DNA of 64,000 bases from Liolophura sinensis (Eukaryota > Mollusca > Polyplacophora > Chitonida > Chitonidae), in contig NC_088295.1 of NCBI RefSeq assembly GCF_032854445.1, positions 63,595,249 through 63,659,248 of the forward strand. The letters run 5' to 3'. Of this stretch, positions 1 to 13,050 are shown piece after piece (within the stretch, counting starts at the first letter, position 1; the number at the start of each line of letters is the position of its first letter). The notes under the pieces are model-generated. The model searched no databases and had not been told where the DNA came from. It saw only the letters and a program-made list of their open reading frames with translations. The position numbers and the translations under genes are program-made.

Positions 1-703
1 CATAGTCACGGCGATTTAAATTCTACAACGAGGGCTCCGCGTTCTTGGAAGTTGACTTTAGATAACGCTTGAAAATCAGTTTTGTTAACTAATGAACGAG
101 AATCATAGCATTTTTGGAATGCCTTTCATAGCCAAATCTAAAGAAAAAAAAATATAAATTAAACAAAATAACTATTAGGGGAGATAAATATAGGTAGTGT
201 TAGACGTGTAAATGAAGTCATCTCCCTTGAAAAATTCAACACGTCCAGTCTTGAACTAAATTTATAAATTATTTTGTAACAAATTTTTCTGATAGAGATA
301 ATTGCATTTTACTAGAACCCTACACAGATTAATTGAAAAAAGGTTTGATTTTTTCAAAAACAAAAACACGCTGCCATTATTTTTAGGGCAATTGTTCTAA
401 GTGTGGCATGGGATAAACTCCAGACATAGCTGGAAGAGACCAAACTGATTCTAGCAGCTGAACCAAGGCAGATAAAAATGAATTACAGATGGAGACCACC
501 AAGAGTCATAGATACTGCTCCCATTCAGTCAGTTAAAGTCAAGGCTACTACCAAATTATGGCTAAAGAAAAATTGTATTGGCTACAAAATCTGATGGGTG
601 GCTAAAGTGACTGGCTAAAAAAAATACTGACCCAGAGGAAGCCCTGCGTTAGTCAGTATAAACATTGTGACTATAACTCCATGTTTGCTCTGTCTTTTTA
701 CAG
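1..703 (+). other. Intron upstream of last transaldolase exon
   Basis: AT-rich sequence with no exon that I can recognise. It ends in a pyrimidine-rich tract and the acceptor tctttttacag at 693-703, directly before coding sequence. I read it as the 3' part of the last transaldolase intron; the rest of the gene lies to the left of the window. Confidence 0.7.
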
Positions 704-864
704 CTAAAAAACTTGACCTAGAGAAGATAGAACTGGATGAGAAAACCTTTCGCTGGATGCTAAATGAAGATGCCATGGCCACAGATAAACTTTCGGAAGG
801 CATTCGGAAATTTGCCGCTGATGCTGTAAAATTAGAGAGCAAGATTCGTGAGTTACTGGCCTAA
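704..864 (+). CDS. taldo1: Transaldolase, last coding exon (C-terminus)
   Basis: This exon encodes about 53 C-terminal residues and ends at TAA (862-864). Transaldolase is a cytosolic enzyme of the non-oxidative pentose phosphate pathway that moves a three-carbon dihydroxyacetone unit between sugar phosphates. The peptide contains [15 protein letters not shown] followed by [15 protein letters not shown], matching the C-terminal helices of animal transaldolase (human has [30 protein letters not shown]). The catalytic Schiff-base lysine is encoded upstream, outside the window. The exon starts in phase 1 after the acceptor cag at 701-703: the first codon is completed by CT. An ATG at 667 lies in intron sequence and is not the start. 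No defect is visible. The identification is from remembered family sequence, not a search. Confidence 0.93.
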
Positions 865-977
865 TGTGAGTGTGAAGGTCAAGCAGTGAGAACACATGTG
901 GAGGATATAGACGGAGTTATTTTATGTTAAAACAGACATGCCCGAGGCAAGTTATGGTGAAAAATGTTCTCTATGGT

Positions 978-1043
<66 letters not shown>
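865..1043 (+). other. Transaldolase 3' UTR with candidate poly(A) signal
   Basis: The sequence after the stop holds an uninterrupted (AT)n microsatellite at 981-1037, directly followed by AATAAA at 1038-1043. This is the nearest plausible poly(A) signal. A longer 3' UTR cannot be excluded, because another AATAAA-like signal occurs near 3415. Confidence 0.5.
981..1037. repeat. (AT)n microsatellite
   Basis: About 28 uninterrupted AT dinucleotides in the putative transaldolase 3' UTR. It is likely length-variable between individuals. Confidence 0.97.
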
Positions 1044-1540
1044 AGGATGTATGATGCATTTATCTAAAGACATATTTTCTCTTCTCATATGTATAGTAAG
1101 GCATTCGGATGTTAATGTCTCATTTGTACTGTAATAGAAGTATCAGATCACAACTGATGTTAAGATTTCAATTTTTTTGTGGGTGTGTTAAAATTGTTTA
1201 AGATTTTCTTAAGATGTTATAGTTTATTGAGAGTATATAGCCTGAAGTGGATATTATGTCAGACGTTAAAGTCAAAGAAAATTCTAACGTGAAGGATATG
1301 TTAGATGAAAATATCAGTCCATAAAAATAATAATCGTAACAAAAATCCATATGAAACTATGGATTCTATGGTGGTCTTTTCAGGCCATAGTGGCATCAGT
1401 GAAGTCATGTCAGGCTTTTACCATTTAACCCACAGACAGTCAGATTTCATCATTTAAGATGCATGTACACTGTACACATCTATGAGTGTATTTGCTGAAT
1501 GGACCTTGAAACAAACAATTTCAAGCGAAACAAAACCATG

Positions 1541-1746
1541 GATGTGATGTCACTGATACCCTCTTGGTCACTACAGACCACCATAGATTCTGGATGTGAT
1601 GTCACTGATACCCTCTTGGTCACTACAGACCACCATAGATTCTGGATGTGATGTCAGTGATATCCTCTTGGTCACTACAGACCACCATAGATTCTGGATG
1701 TGATGTCAGTGATATCCTCTTGGTCACTACAGACCACCATAGAATC
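1541..1746. repeat. 52-bp minisatellite, about 4 copies
   Basis: Copies start at 1541, 1593, 1645 and 1697, each with gatgtgatgtca and ending accaccatagattctg. A 16-base sequence near 1362-1377 (gattctatggtggtct) is the reverse complement of the end of the repeat unit, so the locus has inverted arms around 1362-1746. Confidence 0.92.
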
Positions 1747-2779
1747 AGATGTTTTAAAATCATTTTATTCCATTAAAAATATTTTAAGAAAAGAAATTTT
1801 ATTTTGTTAAAGTATGTTTAGCATAAACTATAAAGCAAGAAAAATTGATCTTTAGACATTCAAAACCATAAAACATACTTTCATTTGTAGTCCTGTACAT
1901 TTTTTTTTTAATCAAAGGACTGGTTGTTAATGGTAGTACTAGATATAGAGAGGCATTGATCTACAATCATGACAATAGTTTTAACTATATGGTGAATTGA
2001 ACTGCCCTGTCTGTTTTTAGTGCAATTATGTCTTGTCAAACAAAACTGAGGTATATAAGCAGTTCTCACCTTGGATTCATGTTGGCATGTTTGGGTTAAT
2101 TAAATAAACTACTACAGATGAGGTACATTGATATACTTGAGTAAAAATAGAGAAACTTGTTTAATCAGTTCATCTGCATGGTTAAAAGAATGGCTGAAAC
2201 ATATTCACATTTAACCATGTACAATGGTTTGAAGTAAGTTGTTGTTGTTGGCATTGGATGTGTGTCTCGGCACATCGACAGTTTTGCTCAAAGTATGAAT
2301 CACAATGAAGGTGCTAGTTTGTGGGCTGGGTAATTGAGTGTTGACTACACGTACTAGTAGATGCAGGTAATTTGTTAAAGTTTTCATTTTCCTTTAGGTG
2401 CTTGATACTTATTCAAAATATGGATGAAAACGTTCACTGTATGTTTTCCTGAACTGTCCTCTGGCCGTTTCTGAAATCGTGCGCGTGAGTTCAGTTCTGA
2501 TGTGCTTAATTCAGATGTGCTTTTAATGTGTGGGTGTGCTATGTTTTGTTTTTTTTTTGTTTTTTTTGATGTGATGATTTTGATAGATAATCTGTACAGT
2601 TTATATCAACTTTTGGATCTCTTTTCATTCCGAGGCCGTGTCTTCATCCCCTGGCAACAGTGGTTTCAATCTGTAGCAACAATGGTCCATTCTGTGGCAA
2701 CCATGGTTCATTTTGTGGGAATTTTACAAATTTACAGTAAGCTGACCTTACTGACCTTTTCAATTCTGCTTCTTTTGTG
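1747..2779. other. Non-coding, nothing recognised
   Basis: AT-rich intergenic sequence with T-runs near 1900 and 2550. A 128-codon plus-strand open frame at 2502-2888 is of low complexity and resembles no family I know; I do not call it. Confidence 0.6.
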
Positions 2780-3330
2780 TACCGGTACCGAATTATGTTT
2801 TGTGTACATCGACGTGACTGTTAGGGGAACTCCATGGGGAACTCGTAAAACTCCTTCCCGCCTGTTTCAAGACGGTCCTCTTATGTGAACTCTTTTGTTC
2901 TTTGCTTTTTTTTACCTCACAATTATTGGTGTACGTGTGCCCATAAAACCTATATGAATTTACACACGCACTGCAACGTCACAAAAGAAAACGATGCCTT
3001 CTAGGGTCATTTGGATCATTCTGTGCAACTCATCGACGAGTCTCCATTAGCTTTTGTGTAAATTGACGCGACAGGGACTATCGACGTGACAGTTGCTGAC
3101 CCTTTTTTTTTTCTTTTTTTTTTTTATAATGCTTTGTCTACATTGACTAGGCAGTAACGTACCCTTGATTGCGTTTTGTGCAGCTGGGTTTGATCGCTGC
3201 AGATGCTTTTGTGTACGTCGTGACACTGGCCCTTAGTTACATCTTGTGTACGTCGACGTGACAGTAATTACATTTTATGGCACAAACGTGGCAGTGGCTG
3301 GAGCGTGATTACATTTGGTGCACATTGATC
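2780..3330. repeat. Degenerate repeat region, motif like tttgtgtacatcgacgtgac
   Basis: Variants of this word recur near 2800, 3053, 3132, 3208, 3246 and 3315 at irregular spacing. I read it as an old, decayed tandem repeat. It lies in intergenic DNA. Confidence 0.5.
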
Positions 3331-6300
3331 GTTGTCAGCAGGTCTTCTGTATGCCGGGTTCCAGGACTATACCTATGCATGTGACTGAAGTATCACCTGT
3401 ACACTCATAAGCAATAATAAAGAGTACGAAGGCATGAGCAATGTGGTTCCTGTGGACTATTTGCATATTGGTTTTCATGTGTTTTTTACTTTCCGTGTTT
3501 CTCTGGGCATCTTGAGTTGGTCACATTGCCTTTCATAAGTTGTTGATGAATTCAACATAGCAGGGCTGTAGGCAATATCAATAATATACAGTTTATTGTC
3601 GCCAGTGTAATTATAGATTATCTTGAAGCGCGTGCTGATGTTTTTTTAAAACTTCTGCGGTTTTACTCAGTGTGGTGTAAAACCTTGAATCCTTTATGGA
3701 TAGTTCACGATATGTACCCAACATTATGTTACGTTCGCGCTGACGGTGTACAGTGCAGAACGGTACGGTTCTCCAAACGTGAAATAAACAAGATGTTCAT
3801 ACTTGCAGCGCGTGTAATCCGATCTGGCGTGTGACATAACATAACTCGCTGTTGCCGTTTGGATCTGTTTCGACCCCTCTTCCTGAATATCTCTGGTTAT
3901 ATTACTTTTAATCTGAATTGTCGTTTTCAGTCAAGAAGAGCCGCTATGATGAAACTATTTGCCTTCAAGTTGGTTTATACATCATCGTCGTTATATGCAT
4001 TCAGCCATCTCATATAATTATACAGTTAGCTACGTGGAGTAATTATGAATACACCATTTTAGATGTGTCCCAACATGTCCCAGAACTCCTAGACGTTGAT
4101 AGAACAAACTTTGGCACTTTGTTTCACCGAGGTGGATTAGGTATGGAACCTAAAAAGTGAAATTAATCTTTAAATGTTTTTTTTTTTTTTTTAGAATACA
4201 GATTTAAGATGATGTATGTTTGGCTTTCAGCTTCAAGCACCAAAAGCACCGCGCTCACCCCATTCGTATTTTGTTAAATGTTGATGTATATAATGACCGA
4301 TCAGTCAAAGACTTGTCAGTGATAAATCTGTTGCATTTGACATTCACACATAGCTTCACGGAAACAATAAAGTCCCCATGGAATACCGCCTTTATTGTCC
4401 CAGTAGAGTTACGTAATAACAAAGTCGTCTTCAATTGGTTTCAGGTTTCAAATATAATATCTTGTAATCTAATGTCCACTGTCTAGAAACTTGATTTTTC
4501 AATAGAAACGTCATTTTTTTTTTACAGAAGCCCTGTGTATGTCTATTCCTGTATGAGTTTTCGCCAGAACTTCCCCAAGCAACACTGACATTTCCGGTAA
4601 CTTTTCCATACAGGTCTGTGGTCTGAAATCTGAACAAATAATTTCTCGTACATTCATCAATCAACAACGTCCATTATTTGGATGAACTGGAACATTAAAA
4701 GTTGGGGTTTTTTTCAGCTCTGCACCCAAGATTCTAGCTTTCTTCTAGAGTATTATGACCACACTTCTGGAGAAGCACTTCTGTCAACAGAAATGGGTCT
4801 AATTTGTGAGCTTATTGCGTGCGCCAAACCTTTTAATGTTGATAAACTAATTTTGCGTCCCTCGTCATCACTGATGGCGTCACACGTCACTAATGTTGTT
4901 GAGCTAGTTTTGCATCATTCATCATCAATGGCGTCCAAACAAGGGTATCTCAGCTTGCAAAGGGTTACCATTTCGTATGTGACGCTCTTGGTCTGCTGTT
5001 CGGATAAGATTTAGGGTAAAAATTTCGGCGAAATTCATCTGTCAGGAGTTCAAAATTCACCTTTAGGAGGGAGATCGTCGCGGAATAGTTCCGCTAGGAT
5101 GCACAAGATGTGGGTATTTTGGACAAGGGATTTGTAAACTTTTTTTTATTATTATTATGTGGCCTTAGTGAAACTAATCAGTTGACGACGCCCAGGAAAC
5201 CGCTTACGCAGACTAACGTTCGTTGAAGACCCCTTGTCATATTTGCACTAATGATAACACGTGGGAGAGTTCATCAGTATCTGGCCAAAAGTCGGTGGGT
5301 TACGCCAGGTACTCCTGTCATTTTTGTTGCTCTTCTGACCATAATGTTGATCGCCGTCGTGAAATATTCATGAGTATTCCATTAAAACTCAAATTATATA
5401 AACAGATAAAATTACAAACATAAAAAATGTATTTTGCAATTATTAATCCACTGTACACATTACATTGCTTTTTGTTTGGGCATATCCTCATGCATTCGCC
5501 AACGTCACCCTCACTCCACGATTACGGAAGGTTTTCATGTATATGTTAGATTTCTAATGCGTGTTTCCTTGAATTTTGCGACATTTCTGACCGCTGATTA
5601 TCTGCCAGCTGAAGCGACAGCTATTCAGCAACCCATAATTCTGCAATCAGACAAGCATCCCCCGAAGAAGCGGATGTGCAAGATCCATTTCAGTTTACAC
5701 GGTTTTATTAAGCATATTTATAGGTTATTGCGACGTATATTCCCGTTGACGCGACTGGCATAATTTTTAACAATAAACAAGACTTGTTTCGTGTTTGAAA
5801 TGGGATTTTCCTAGCGGGCAACCTGACCCATATAGATCAACAATACATAAATAAAGGATAAAACCCTGGTCATTGCTGCCGGTGCACGTGTATGACAAGC
5901 ACACGCATTACAAGAAAACGTATTACATGCACACGTATAAGAAGAACGCAGTTATCTGTAACAATTAACAATAACAATTTACCACGCTTGCATTTTTTTA
6001 TTTTCGTGGCACGAAATCTGTGTTAAATACACTACTCTCAATCACGCATTGTTTGTCATCAGTTTGTGGTTTAGGTTGATTGGTGCGATAAAGAAGATTG
6101 TCATGAGGACACTTAATCTCCTACGCCTACATTAAGTAAATAAAAGGATGCGATGTCGTCAGTTTCGGTGTGGACCCAATTTAATTAAATGCACAGTGAA
6201 ATGACACATGTGGATATGACGTTCACGAATGCAGATGTAGATGTATTTGTCGTGGACGTGCAATTATCAGCACTGTGATCATGAGAAAAATCTCAATGCA

Positions 6301-6436
6301 GCATACATGTCATCATGATACTGACAAATCTGTGTTAAAATAAATATAATTAGGATTATACACACATATACCAGACAGTGTTTCCGAAATTTAATGATTT
6401 TCGTCTCGGGTTTAGTGACCGGAAATTTATTAAGGC
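3331..6436. other. Intergenic, nothing recognised
   Basis: Several short open frames exist (for example 4682-5014 and 5434-5763), but they show no recognisable motif and no convincing splice context. An aataataaag signal sits near 3413. Confidence 0.5.
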
Positions 6437-6975
6437 TTGACTGGTCACTTCACGGCGTTGTCACTGTAACGCATGAGCGATCACATCACGACGCTGTCCC
6501 GTTGTATCTTCACGACACTGTGTAACGCAAGACTCGTCATTTCACAAAGCTGTCACTGTGTAACGCATGACTTGTCACTTCACAAAGCTGACACTGAGTA
6601 ACGCACGACTTGTCACTTCACAAAGCTGTCACAGTGTAACGCAAGACTTGTCACTTCACGACATTGCTGCGCTGTAACGCAAGATTCGTCATTTCACAAG
6701 GCTGTGGCGTGGTGTCACTTCACAGCCCTCTCACTGTAACGCATGACTTGTCACTTCACGACGCTGTCACTGTGTAACACATGACTTGTCACTTCACATT
6801 GCTGTCACTGTGTAACGCACGACTCGTCACTTCACAAAGCTGTCACTGTGTAACGCATGACTCGTCACTTCACAACGCTGTCAATGTCATGAAACGACAT
6901 AGCTGGTCGTTTCACGACGCTCTCGCGCAAGGCAGGTTATCTCAACATGCTCTTGCGTTATAGTACATGACAGCT
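6437..6975. repeat. Minisatellite of about 38 bp, roughly 13 diverged copies
   Basis: The core repeats as tgtcactgtgtaacgcatga plus ttgtcacttcacaaagc, with substitutions and small indels between copies. It is intergenic. Confidence 0.9.
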
Positions 6976-7139
6976 GTTTTGAAGAACCTGTCGCGTTGTA
7001 ACGTATGGAGTATCTAAACCAATGTGGGTTTTTCTTTCTGTGTTATACCTTGATTAATACTTTCTGGATCATTTCCGAGTAAAACTTTGAGTTTCATCAG
7101 TAAAACACTGATAATATGGATGATATCTCTATATACAGT

Positions 7140-7380
7140 ACACCGCATGGCTAGTTCGTTCGCCGTGTTGGTGGGAACCCCGGTTCAATCCCGGCGCTGG
7201 TTATTTGAAAAATTTGACAAATCAGAACTTTCAAGCTTGGTTCCTCCTCTCTAGACACTCAGTATATGGGGTGTGGATCAGTCATTACTGTCTCAGCGTA
7301 CGGTGCCTGGGACGAGTATCATGTTTGGTGTCTTAGGCCTGGACTTCCAATAAAGCGGCACTATATATGTCGACACTTAG
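7140..7380 (+). mobile_element. tRNA-derived SINE (candidate)
   Basis: The left part contains ccccggttcaatcccggcg, which holds a pol III B-box-like word (GGTTCAATCC), preceded by a degenerate A-box region (tggctagttcgttcgcc). Downstream, tgcctgggacgagtatcatg and taaagcggcactatat resemble the core and tail of the SINE copies at 8214 and 21905. No clear target-site duplication was found. Confidence 0.6.
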
Positions 7381-8213
7381 AGAGACTTAATGCAGTATGG
7401 AATATGATCTTTGAGGTATGGCTGAAATAACGCTGAAAGCGACTTTAAACCCCTAGTAAACCAGTTGCTTACTAACGCAAGGTTAGCTAAGCGAATCTGA
7501 CTGAAAAAAAGGACAAAAACATGGCCATTTCCTTTTAATAAAGAAATGTCGCTTTAACATTAAGTGATGCTGTTTTTAAAGATTGAAACATTGGTCGTAA
7601 TAATTGATAATATGGGAGTTTACAATATAGAGTTGTTCACCCAGTGATCTGGATATAAAAAGTTCTGACGTGCAGTAGGCCTAACATCTTGGTTTCGGAA
7701 AATCTTTATCTATAGTTGTGTATTGATGGCTTGATATGCGATGTTACTTCTAACTTTCCTCCCTGAGGGGTTCCAGAGCCTACGTGGCCCGTGGACCCTC
7801 GAATTTTCTGCTTTGCCACATCCCCTACATTATGAAAGCGTCTCAACCGTCATGAAACCTAGACGGCCATATGTACTATTATTTGAGTTTTGGCTAAATA
7901 TGCCTGTATGGTCCATGCATTACGACTTGTGTGCTTGATATGCCTTGCTCCAACTCTTTACTCGCCAGCCATCTGCGGTTCTAGAGATCTCGGAGCCGAG
8001 GCGACCTTCTGTACCCTCGCCCTTTTCTTCGGGATTCCACGGTCCGAGGATTCGTACCTCCTCTCCCACTCTTCAACAAGCCTGCGTCCCTGAACCCTGC
8101 ATGCAAAAGAACCACATTAGCTCATGCGACATGCCGCGTATGTTGGTCGAGCGAATACCAAAACTGAGGAAACAATTTTTAGTTTGCCGGTTCTCATGAT
8201 GAACCCTCTTTAC

Positions 8214-8625
8214 TTAAATAAGGATGTTGACCCGTAGTTCATCTCTTTTTAGGTCATACTGGTATCTGAGATACAAATAATCATGGTCCTTCATACTGGT
8301 TCCTCCGAGATTGATATTTGATTCGGAGTCATTAGGTGCGCGTACGTATATTGTGTCTTCTTGTGACAGGACGAGTCTATGCCGCCAAAGTGTTGCCGTC
8401 ACTGTAGTATCATGCCAAAGACGCCACGCAGACATGACATCCCAACCAGTTCCATTATACTGACAAAGGGGCCAACCAATAATGTTTACTTGCTCTAACC
8501 GTTCAGTGCTGAGCATCAAGCCAGATAGCAACAAATACCATTTTTAAAATCTTTGATCGCGGGAACTGCAGACTTCGAGGCGGACCCTCTAACCATTCGG
8601 CCAACGAAGAGATCGGCTATAGAAT
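8214..8625 (-). mobile_element. tRNA-derived SINE with conserved core
   Basis: On the minus strand the head near 8615-8560 reads ttggccgaatggttagag, a tRNA-like A-box, followed by a degenerate B-box. The body has tttaaaaatggtatttgttg and then a core with gtcagtataatggaactgg and tgggatgtcatgtctg. The same core occurs at 62925-63170. An open frame of 106 codons on this strand comes from the SINE and is not a gene. Confidence 0.75.
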
Positions 8626-9054
8626 AATGGCGGCTTCTGTCTATGAACTTGATGAAAGCTAATCACCGCAACAATATTACACGAAACCAGCCTTGTGAAT
8701 TATTGTTTTCATTTGTTGCACTATTACAGTTGTTGTATGTCAATATAAACATATGTTTATTGTATAGGTCGCAGGTTTTGTTCATATAACCAGGCCCTCA
8801 GAATAAATTAATGTAGGGAAACACACCGAGATACAAATGGGGAAAAGCCATTCCCCATTAGAAATCAACAAAAGAAAAACGAAAGAAAACTCGTAGAGAG
8901 TTAAGCGCAGTACACACGTGTTGTATTTCGTACAACAGTGGACAAGGCTTGGCCCAGATATAATTTAACATAGTCTGTAACGAAGACAACATTAGAAACA
9001 TGTCGACAAAGGCTAGCTTTTGTACTTTACTTCTAAATTATTGATATTGACTTT

Positions 9055-9245
9055 TGTGTCGTTTTATTTGATTGATGTTTAACCCTATGCTCACCAACTT
9101 GCACTGATACACGACGGTAGCTAGGTTCATGGTGGAGGTTACCACAGTAAACGGCCGACCTTTTCCGGCTAGATCTGCCTGACAAATTTTCTGACTTGAA
9201 GCTGAAGCCAAACTAGCTAGGGCTGGATTCGAGCCTGTGTCCTCA
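9055..9245 (-). mobile_element. Diverged tRNA-derived SINE, (TTAAA/TTTAT) tail type
   Basis: On the plus strand it runs from a tttatttgattgatgttt tail through acgacggtagc and ends in gggctggattcgagcctg, whose reverse complement carries a B-box (GGCTCGAATCC). This is the family that is better preserved at 29599 and 32595. Confidence 0.65.
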
Positions 9246-9684
9246 ACTTGACATTTTTTTTTTTTGTGTTGGAAATTTTAATTTCTTTTTAATTATACAT
9301 TGACTCCGAAAAGATACGTAGTAAATTAAAATGTACGTCAACCAGCCCATTGCTGGACAAGACGGTTAAAGCGATGGTCCACTGCCTGTCCCTTGCCTCT
9401 ATCAAATCGCGTGTTCGAATTCAACTCTGACTGATTGGACTGCGGCTTTAGGTAAGTAGGGTTGTCCGGTACTTGACACAGAGCGGTGCTTTCCTCCACA
9501 CATAACCCTTACCGCCCTCAAATAAGTGCATTCTTTTAGAACGCCTCAAACAGCAATCACATAGCATACATAAATAAAATATAAGGCCAAGGGTGAAATT
9601 ATTCTGGTGTGCGATGGCAACATAGCCAGACAATAGATACAGATCGGCTCTTCTTTCCCTCATGTCTGTTGTCCTCCGTTCCCT

Positions 9685-9770
9685 TGTATTTATTTATCTA
9701 TCTATTTGATTAGTGTTTTACGCCGTACTCAGGAATATTTCACATTGTACGAGGTCTGCCGTCCCCTTTG
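9685..9770 (-). mobile_element. 3' fragment of the same SINE family
   Basis: Tail and last core segment only: tatttatttatctatctatt followed by gtgttttacgccgtactcag and aatatttcac. The tRNA-like head is missing. Confidence 0.75.
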
Positions 9771-11270
9771 TACACTACATCTGTGTAAGTCTTGGCACAG
9801 GTACCGTGTCTGTCTAAGCAGATGATAGGCGAACGTTGAAGGCCGTGTGAATAAACTTGTCCGTGACGCGGTCGAAAGGGAACCACTGGTCGAGCAGAAT
9901 GCGGTAGATGAAAGGAAAAGCGAGTGGCCACCCGATAGGGCAGACGTTCTGGGCTATAATACTGATCCACGGTGTATACAGAGGAGAGGGCTCGATACAT
10001 CCAACAGCCTCCGATCATTAGCCCTTCAGTTCGCTCGTCTCTATAGATCATATACTGTAACTCCATATGTCAGGCACAGCATCACTCTTTAGGACGACCC
10101 CGCTGATAAAATGATCGGAGATCAGGTGAATAGCTCTGGATCAGGGAAACAGACATTGAAAAAACACAAAGCTGAGCTGCGTGTCTGCGTAAAAGCAGAT
10201 TTAACGTGGGACCAAAGAACACATGCCTTTTTTATCTGAATCTTAACGAAGCACTGCGATCACTTCCTTAACCGTTTGATGGGTAATGCCTTGAATAAAG
10301 AGCCTGTCAGATACTATACGTCATTTACTATCAGATACTATATAAGTCATTTCTCTCTCACTCTGTATTGTGTAAACGCTACCAGGGATCTATGTTCTTT
10401 ATCTGAAACTGCTGCTTGCATGCTAACCGCTTCCACATGTTATTGTCTCTGCAGGCTGTAAGTATATATGTGTGTGTTTATATATACAGGCTCTGATATT
10501 CCATCTCCATTGTCCACAATGTAGATCATGTTTGATATAAGCATCGTTGAACGACAAATAACATTGGGAGGTGTGGATGGAACAGTGTTTAGGGATTCTG
10601 CAAATATTTTATCCAGTCCAGATTGAGAACAGACAACACCTCTAAACTTGGAACAGAAAGAGACCGGAGAAATAGAGCAGGGGAATATCGATGTGGCATG
10701 CAAAGGGTTATTGCACTGAACAGCTCTCTTTATTTTGAGCTAGGCTGTGGAGAGAATACCATCGGAACCCGTATAGTGCTATGCTGCGGCAGCCACGAAC
10801 TGATATCATACGATCGTCAACGAGCTTTTGTCTACGTTGCACCGTTTCGACGGGTCTAGTCTATCAGTTAACTAATGTGTAGCCATCTTGTCTGGCTGGC
10901 CTCGCTGGATGCTCACATGCTAATTGTCTCTCTCTGCGGAAACCTTGCAATGACGTGCCGTGTAAAAGGGCTTGAGTTGTCCCGTTGACTGGACTGACGT
11001 TGGCACACGTCAGAGCTGGTCGCGATCGTCGTCTGCGTATCTAGGGTCCAAGAAAAAAACCCTCACCCGGGTTTGTTCTGGCTGGATTAAGTCTACGTCT
11101 TCGTGGAGCAGTGAATTCGATTGGCTGTATAGCGTGGCTGGCTAGGCCCGGACGAACTGGCCTGGAATCTCCACCTATACTGACTGGCTGGGTTGCGCGC
11201 GACGCCAAGTCCAACTGAACAACGGGAGTTGTCGCAGTGTTGTGCGTCTGCCCCGTGGCCTTCCAGGAAC
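9771..11270. other. Upstream region of the SLC16-like gene
   Basis: Presumably contains the promoter and 5' UTR of the transporter, but I cannot place a TATA box or a non-coding exon with confidence. The reading frame of exon 1 is open back to 11193 without an ATG, so a splice acceptor or 5' UTR may lie here; ccttccag at 11259-11266 is one weak acceptor candidate. Confidence 0.4.
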
Positions 11271-11682
11271 ATGCCGCATATTACCATGCAAGAAGCTACG
11301 TCACCAGTGGCACTCACCAAAAGCGGTGCCATTTTCAAAAAGGATATTTGCCCGTTTTGTCAGAACGCTTCTTCCGGCTTGGGCAACATGGGGGTTGACA
11401 GTAAACAAAGTAGCAGAGAGAGCAGCCGGAGTACCCCGTCCCAGGGTAGTCGTGAAATGGTGCCCTCTCCAGCGAAGCCCCCAAGAAAAAATGACCTGAA
11501 GCCACCCCAATCTACGACCATCCGTATCAACTTCGGGGATTTCTACCCCGACGGTGGCTGGGGATGGGTTATATGTGCCGCTGCTGGACTTGTGTATGTT
11601 TTGTGCCATGGGTTCCACTTTAGTTACGGAGCTCTTTACCTGATCATCATGAAAGAATTCAAAGCGGAGCTGGCTGATGCAG
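11271..11682 (+). CDS. SLC16 monocarboxylate-transporter-like protein, coding exon 1
   Basis: First recognised coding exon of a 12-TM major-facilitator-superfamily transporter, acting at a membrane. I chose ATG 11271 as the first Met in frame; a second Met at 11286 is possible. It encodes a hydrophilic, Ser/Pro-rich N-terminus of about 90 residues with an odd CPFC pair, then the SLC16 signature DGGWGWVI and TM1. The exon ends at G|gtaagt (phase 1). At the position of the TM1 lysine of human MCT1 (K38) this protein has Phe by my alignment. The rest of the protein is in the exons at 33568, 34281, 34911 and 35863. The total would be about 712 residues, longer than MCT1 (500), mainly through both termini. 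Which SLC16 subgroup it belongs to is uncertain; I gave no symbol. Confidence 0.88.
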
Positions 11683-12884
11683 GTAAGTGTCCCGGCAATA
11701 AACCACATCAGTATGTATGTAAATATGTATACTTATATAGGGAAGCCAACTACGTTTGTCTGTGCCACCAAATGGCTGTACGAACGTCATAAGTCGTGTA
11801 ATACCTGCGGGCAACTACGTCAAACGGTCGATCAGCACTTGTTGCGTGCATGCCAACGAGATGGCTTTCTTTGATAAAACATACAGCCTTTCCAAACTAT
11901 ATATGCCATTGTGACTCTCAATTTTGGTCTCAAAAAGTTAACGAAAATGTTCTTGTCAATACTGTTAAGTCTGTATTGCAGACAGAGGCACTGAGATGTA
12001 TACATACAGAAAATGGCTAGTTGTGTAACAAGTGGTCAAGGATATATATGTCTGACGCACGTACCATTTGCGTAACAGTGCTAAATTCAGCATTTTTCCT
12101 GACTGGTATCATTGTGTTTAAACGTTTTCGAGTTAACGGTCCAATTTTACTTTCTAACAAGTCGGCCACATATAGCGTTTGAAGATATACAGCGCTTTAA
12201 CGCCGATAAGGCCAATCACATGTGATTATTATTGATATTGATTGGGGCACGCTTGTTCTCGTGAATACATTATAGTGGCCAGCTTGTAGGCCATACAGGA
12301 GCACGTGGCTGTCAGTGAACCACTGCGATGACTAGAATCATCTATACACAAAAACTGCCCTTACATAAAAACTGAGGAAAAGAGAACATGTATATTACGG
12401 TGTATTGATGCAGAAACGGCTTTGCTGGTGGCGGGACTATTCAGGCATTTATATCAACAGTTAGAAATAAGACCCTAAATGAGGTAAATTAACAAGATCC
12501 TGAATTTCCCTATTTTGCCAAGTATGACACGATCGTCAGACTATGTTTCTAATTTCCATGCTGTAATCGTTTATGTTGGTGATATAATACACAGGGCTGC
12601 CAAGTGTTTGTGTGTGACAAATTTAGTACAAACTCTATTACACCACAAAGTAACGTATTGGTAGTTCCCTTGGCCATACGCGGATGCGTCATAGGTCCTA
12701 GTGCATGGTGATTCAGGAAGCTCAGTTGTTGTCTATGTGGCAAAATGTCATCCCTATCTTTAACCCTAAGCCTTTATACACTGAGGATATTTTTTTGGCA
12801 AATCCATTGTATGACTGTCCTTACAGTAAAGCAGGGCCCCATTCCACAAGAGTATCAAATTATCTATAGCCAGCAGAGTTTATA

Positions 12885-13050
12885 TATTCATTTACACCGT
12901 ACTCAAGAATATTTCACTTGTACGACGGCGGCCAGCATTATGGTGAGAGGAAACCGGACAGAGCCCGGGAGAAAACCATGACCACCCACAGATTACTGTC
13001 AGACCTTCCGACACCAGCAGATTGTAACTACCATCCTCTTAGCCTAGGGG
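12885..13050 (-). mobile_element. SINE copy (tail-truncated)
   Basis: The plus strand shows ttacaccgtactcaagaata, then acgacggcggccagcattat, then gagcccgggagaaaa and a decayed head. The reverse complement is the SINE sense strand. Confidence 0.85.

Noticed and set aside
2502-2888. 128-codon plus-strand frame after the transaldolase gene
   Set aside because: T-rich low-complexity sequence encoding Phe/Leu/Val; no family resemblance. Probably 3' UTR or intergenic.
11301-11708. 135-codon minus-strand frame over SLC16 exon 1
   Set aside because: Antisense shadow of a GC-richer coding exon; no family features.
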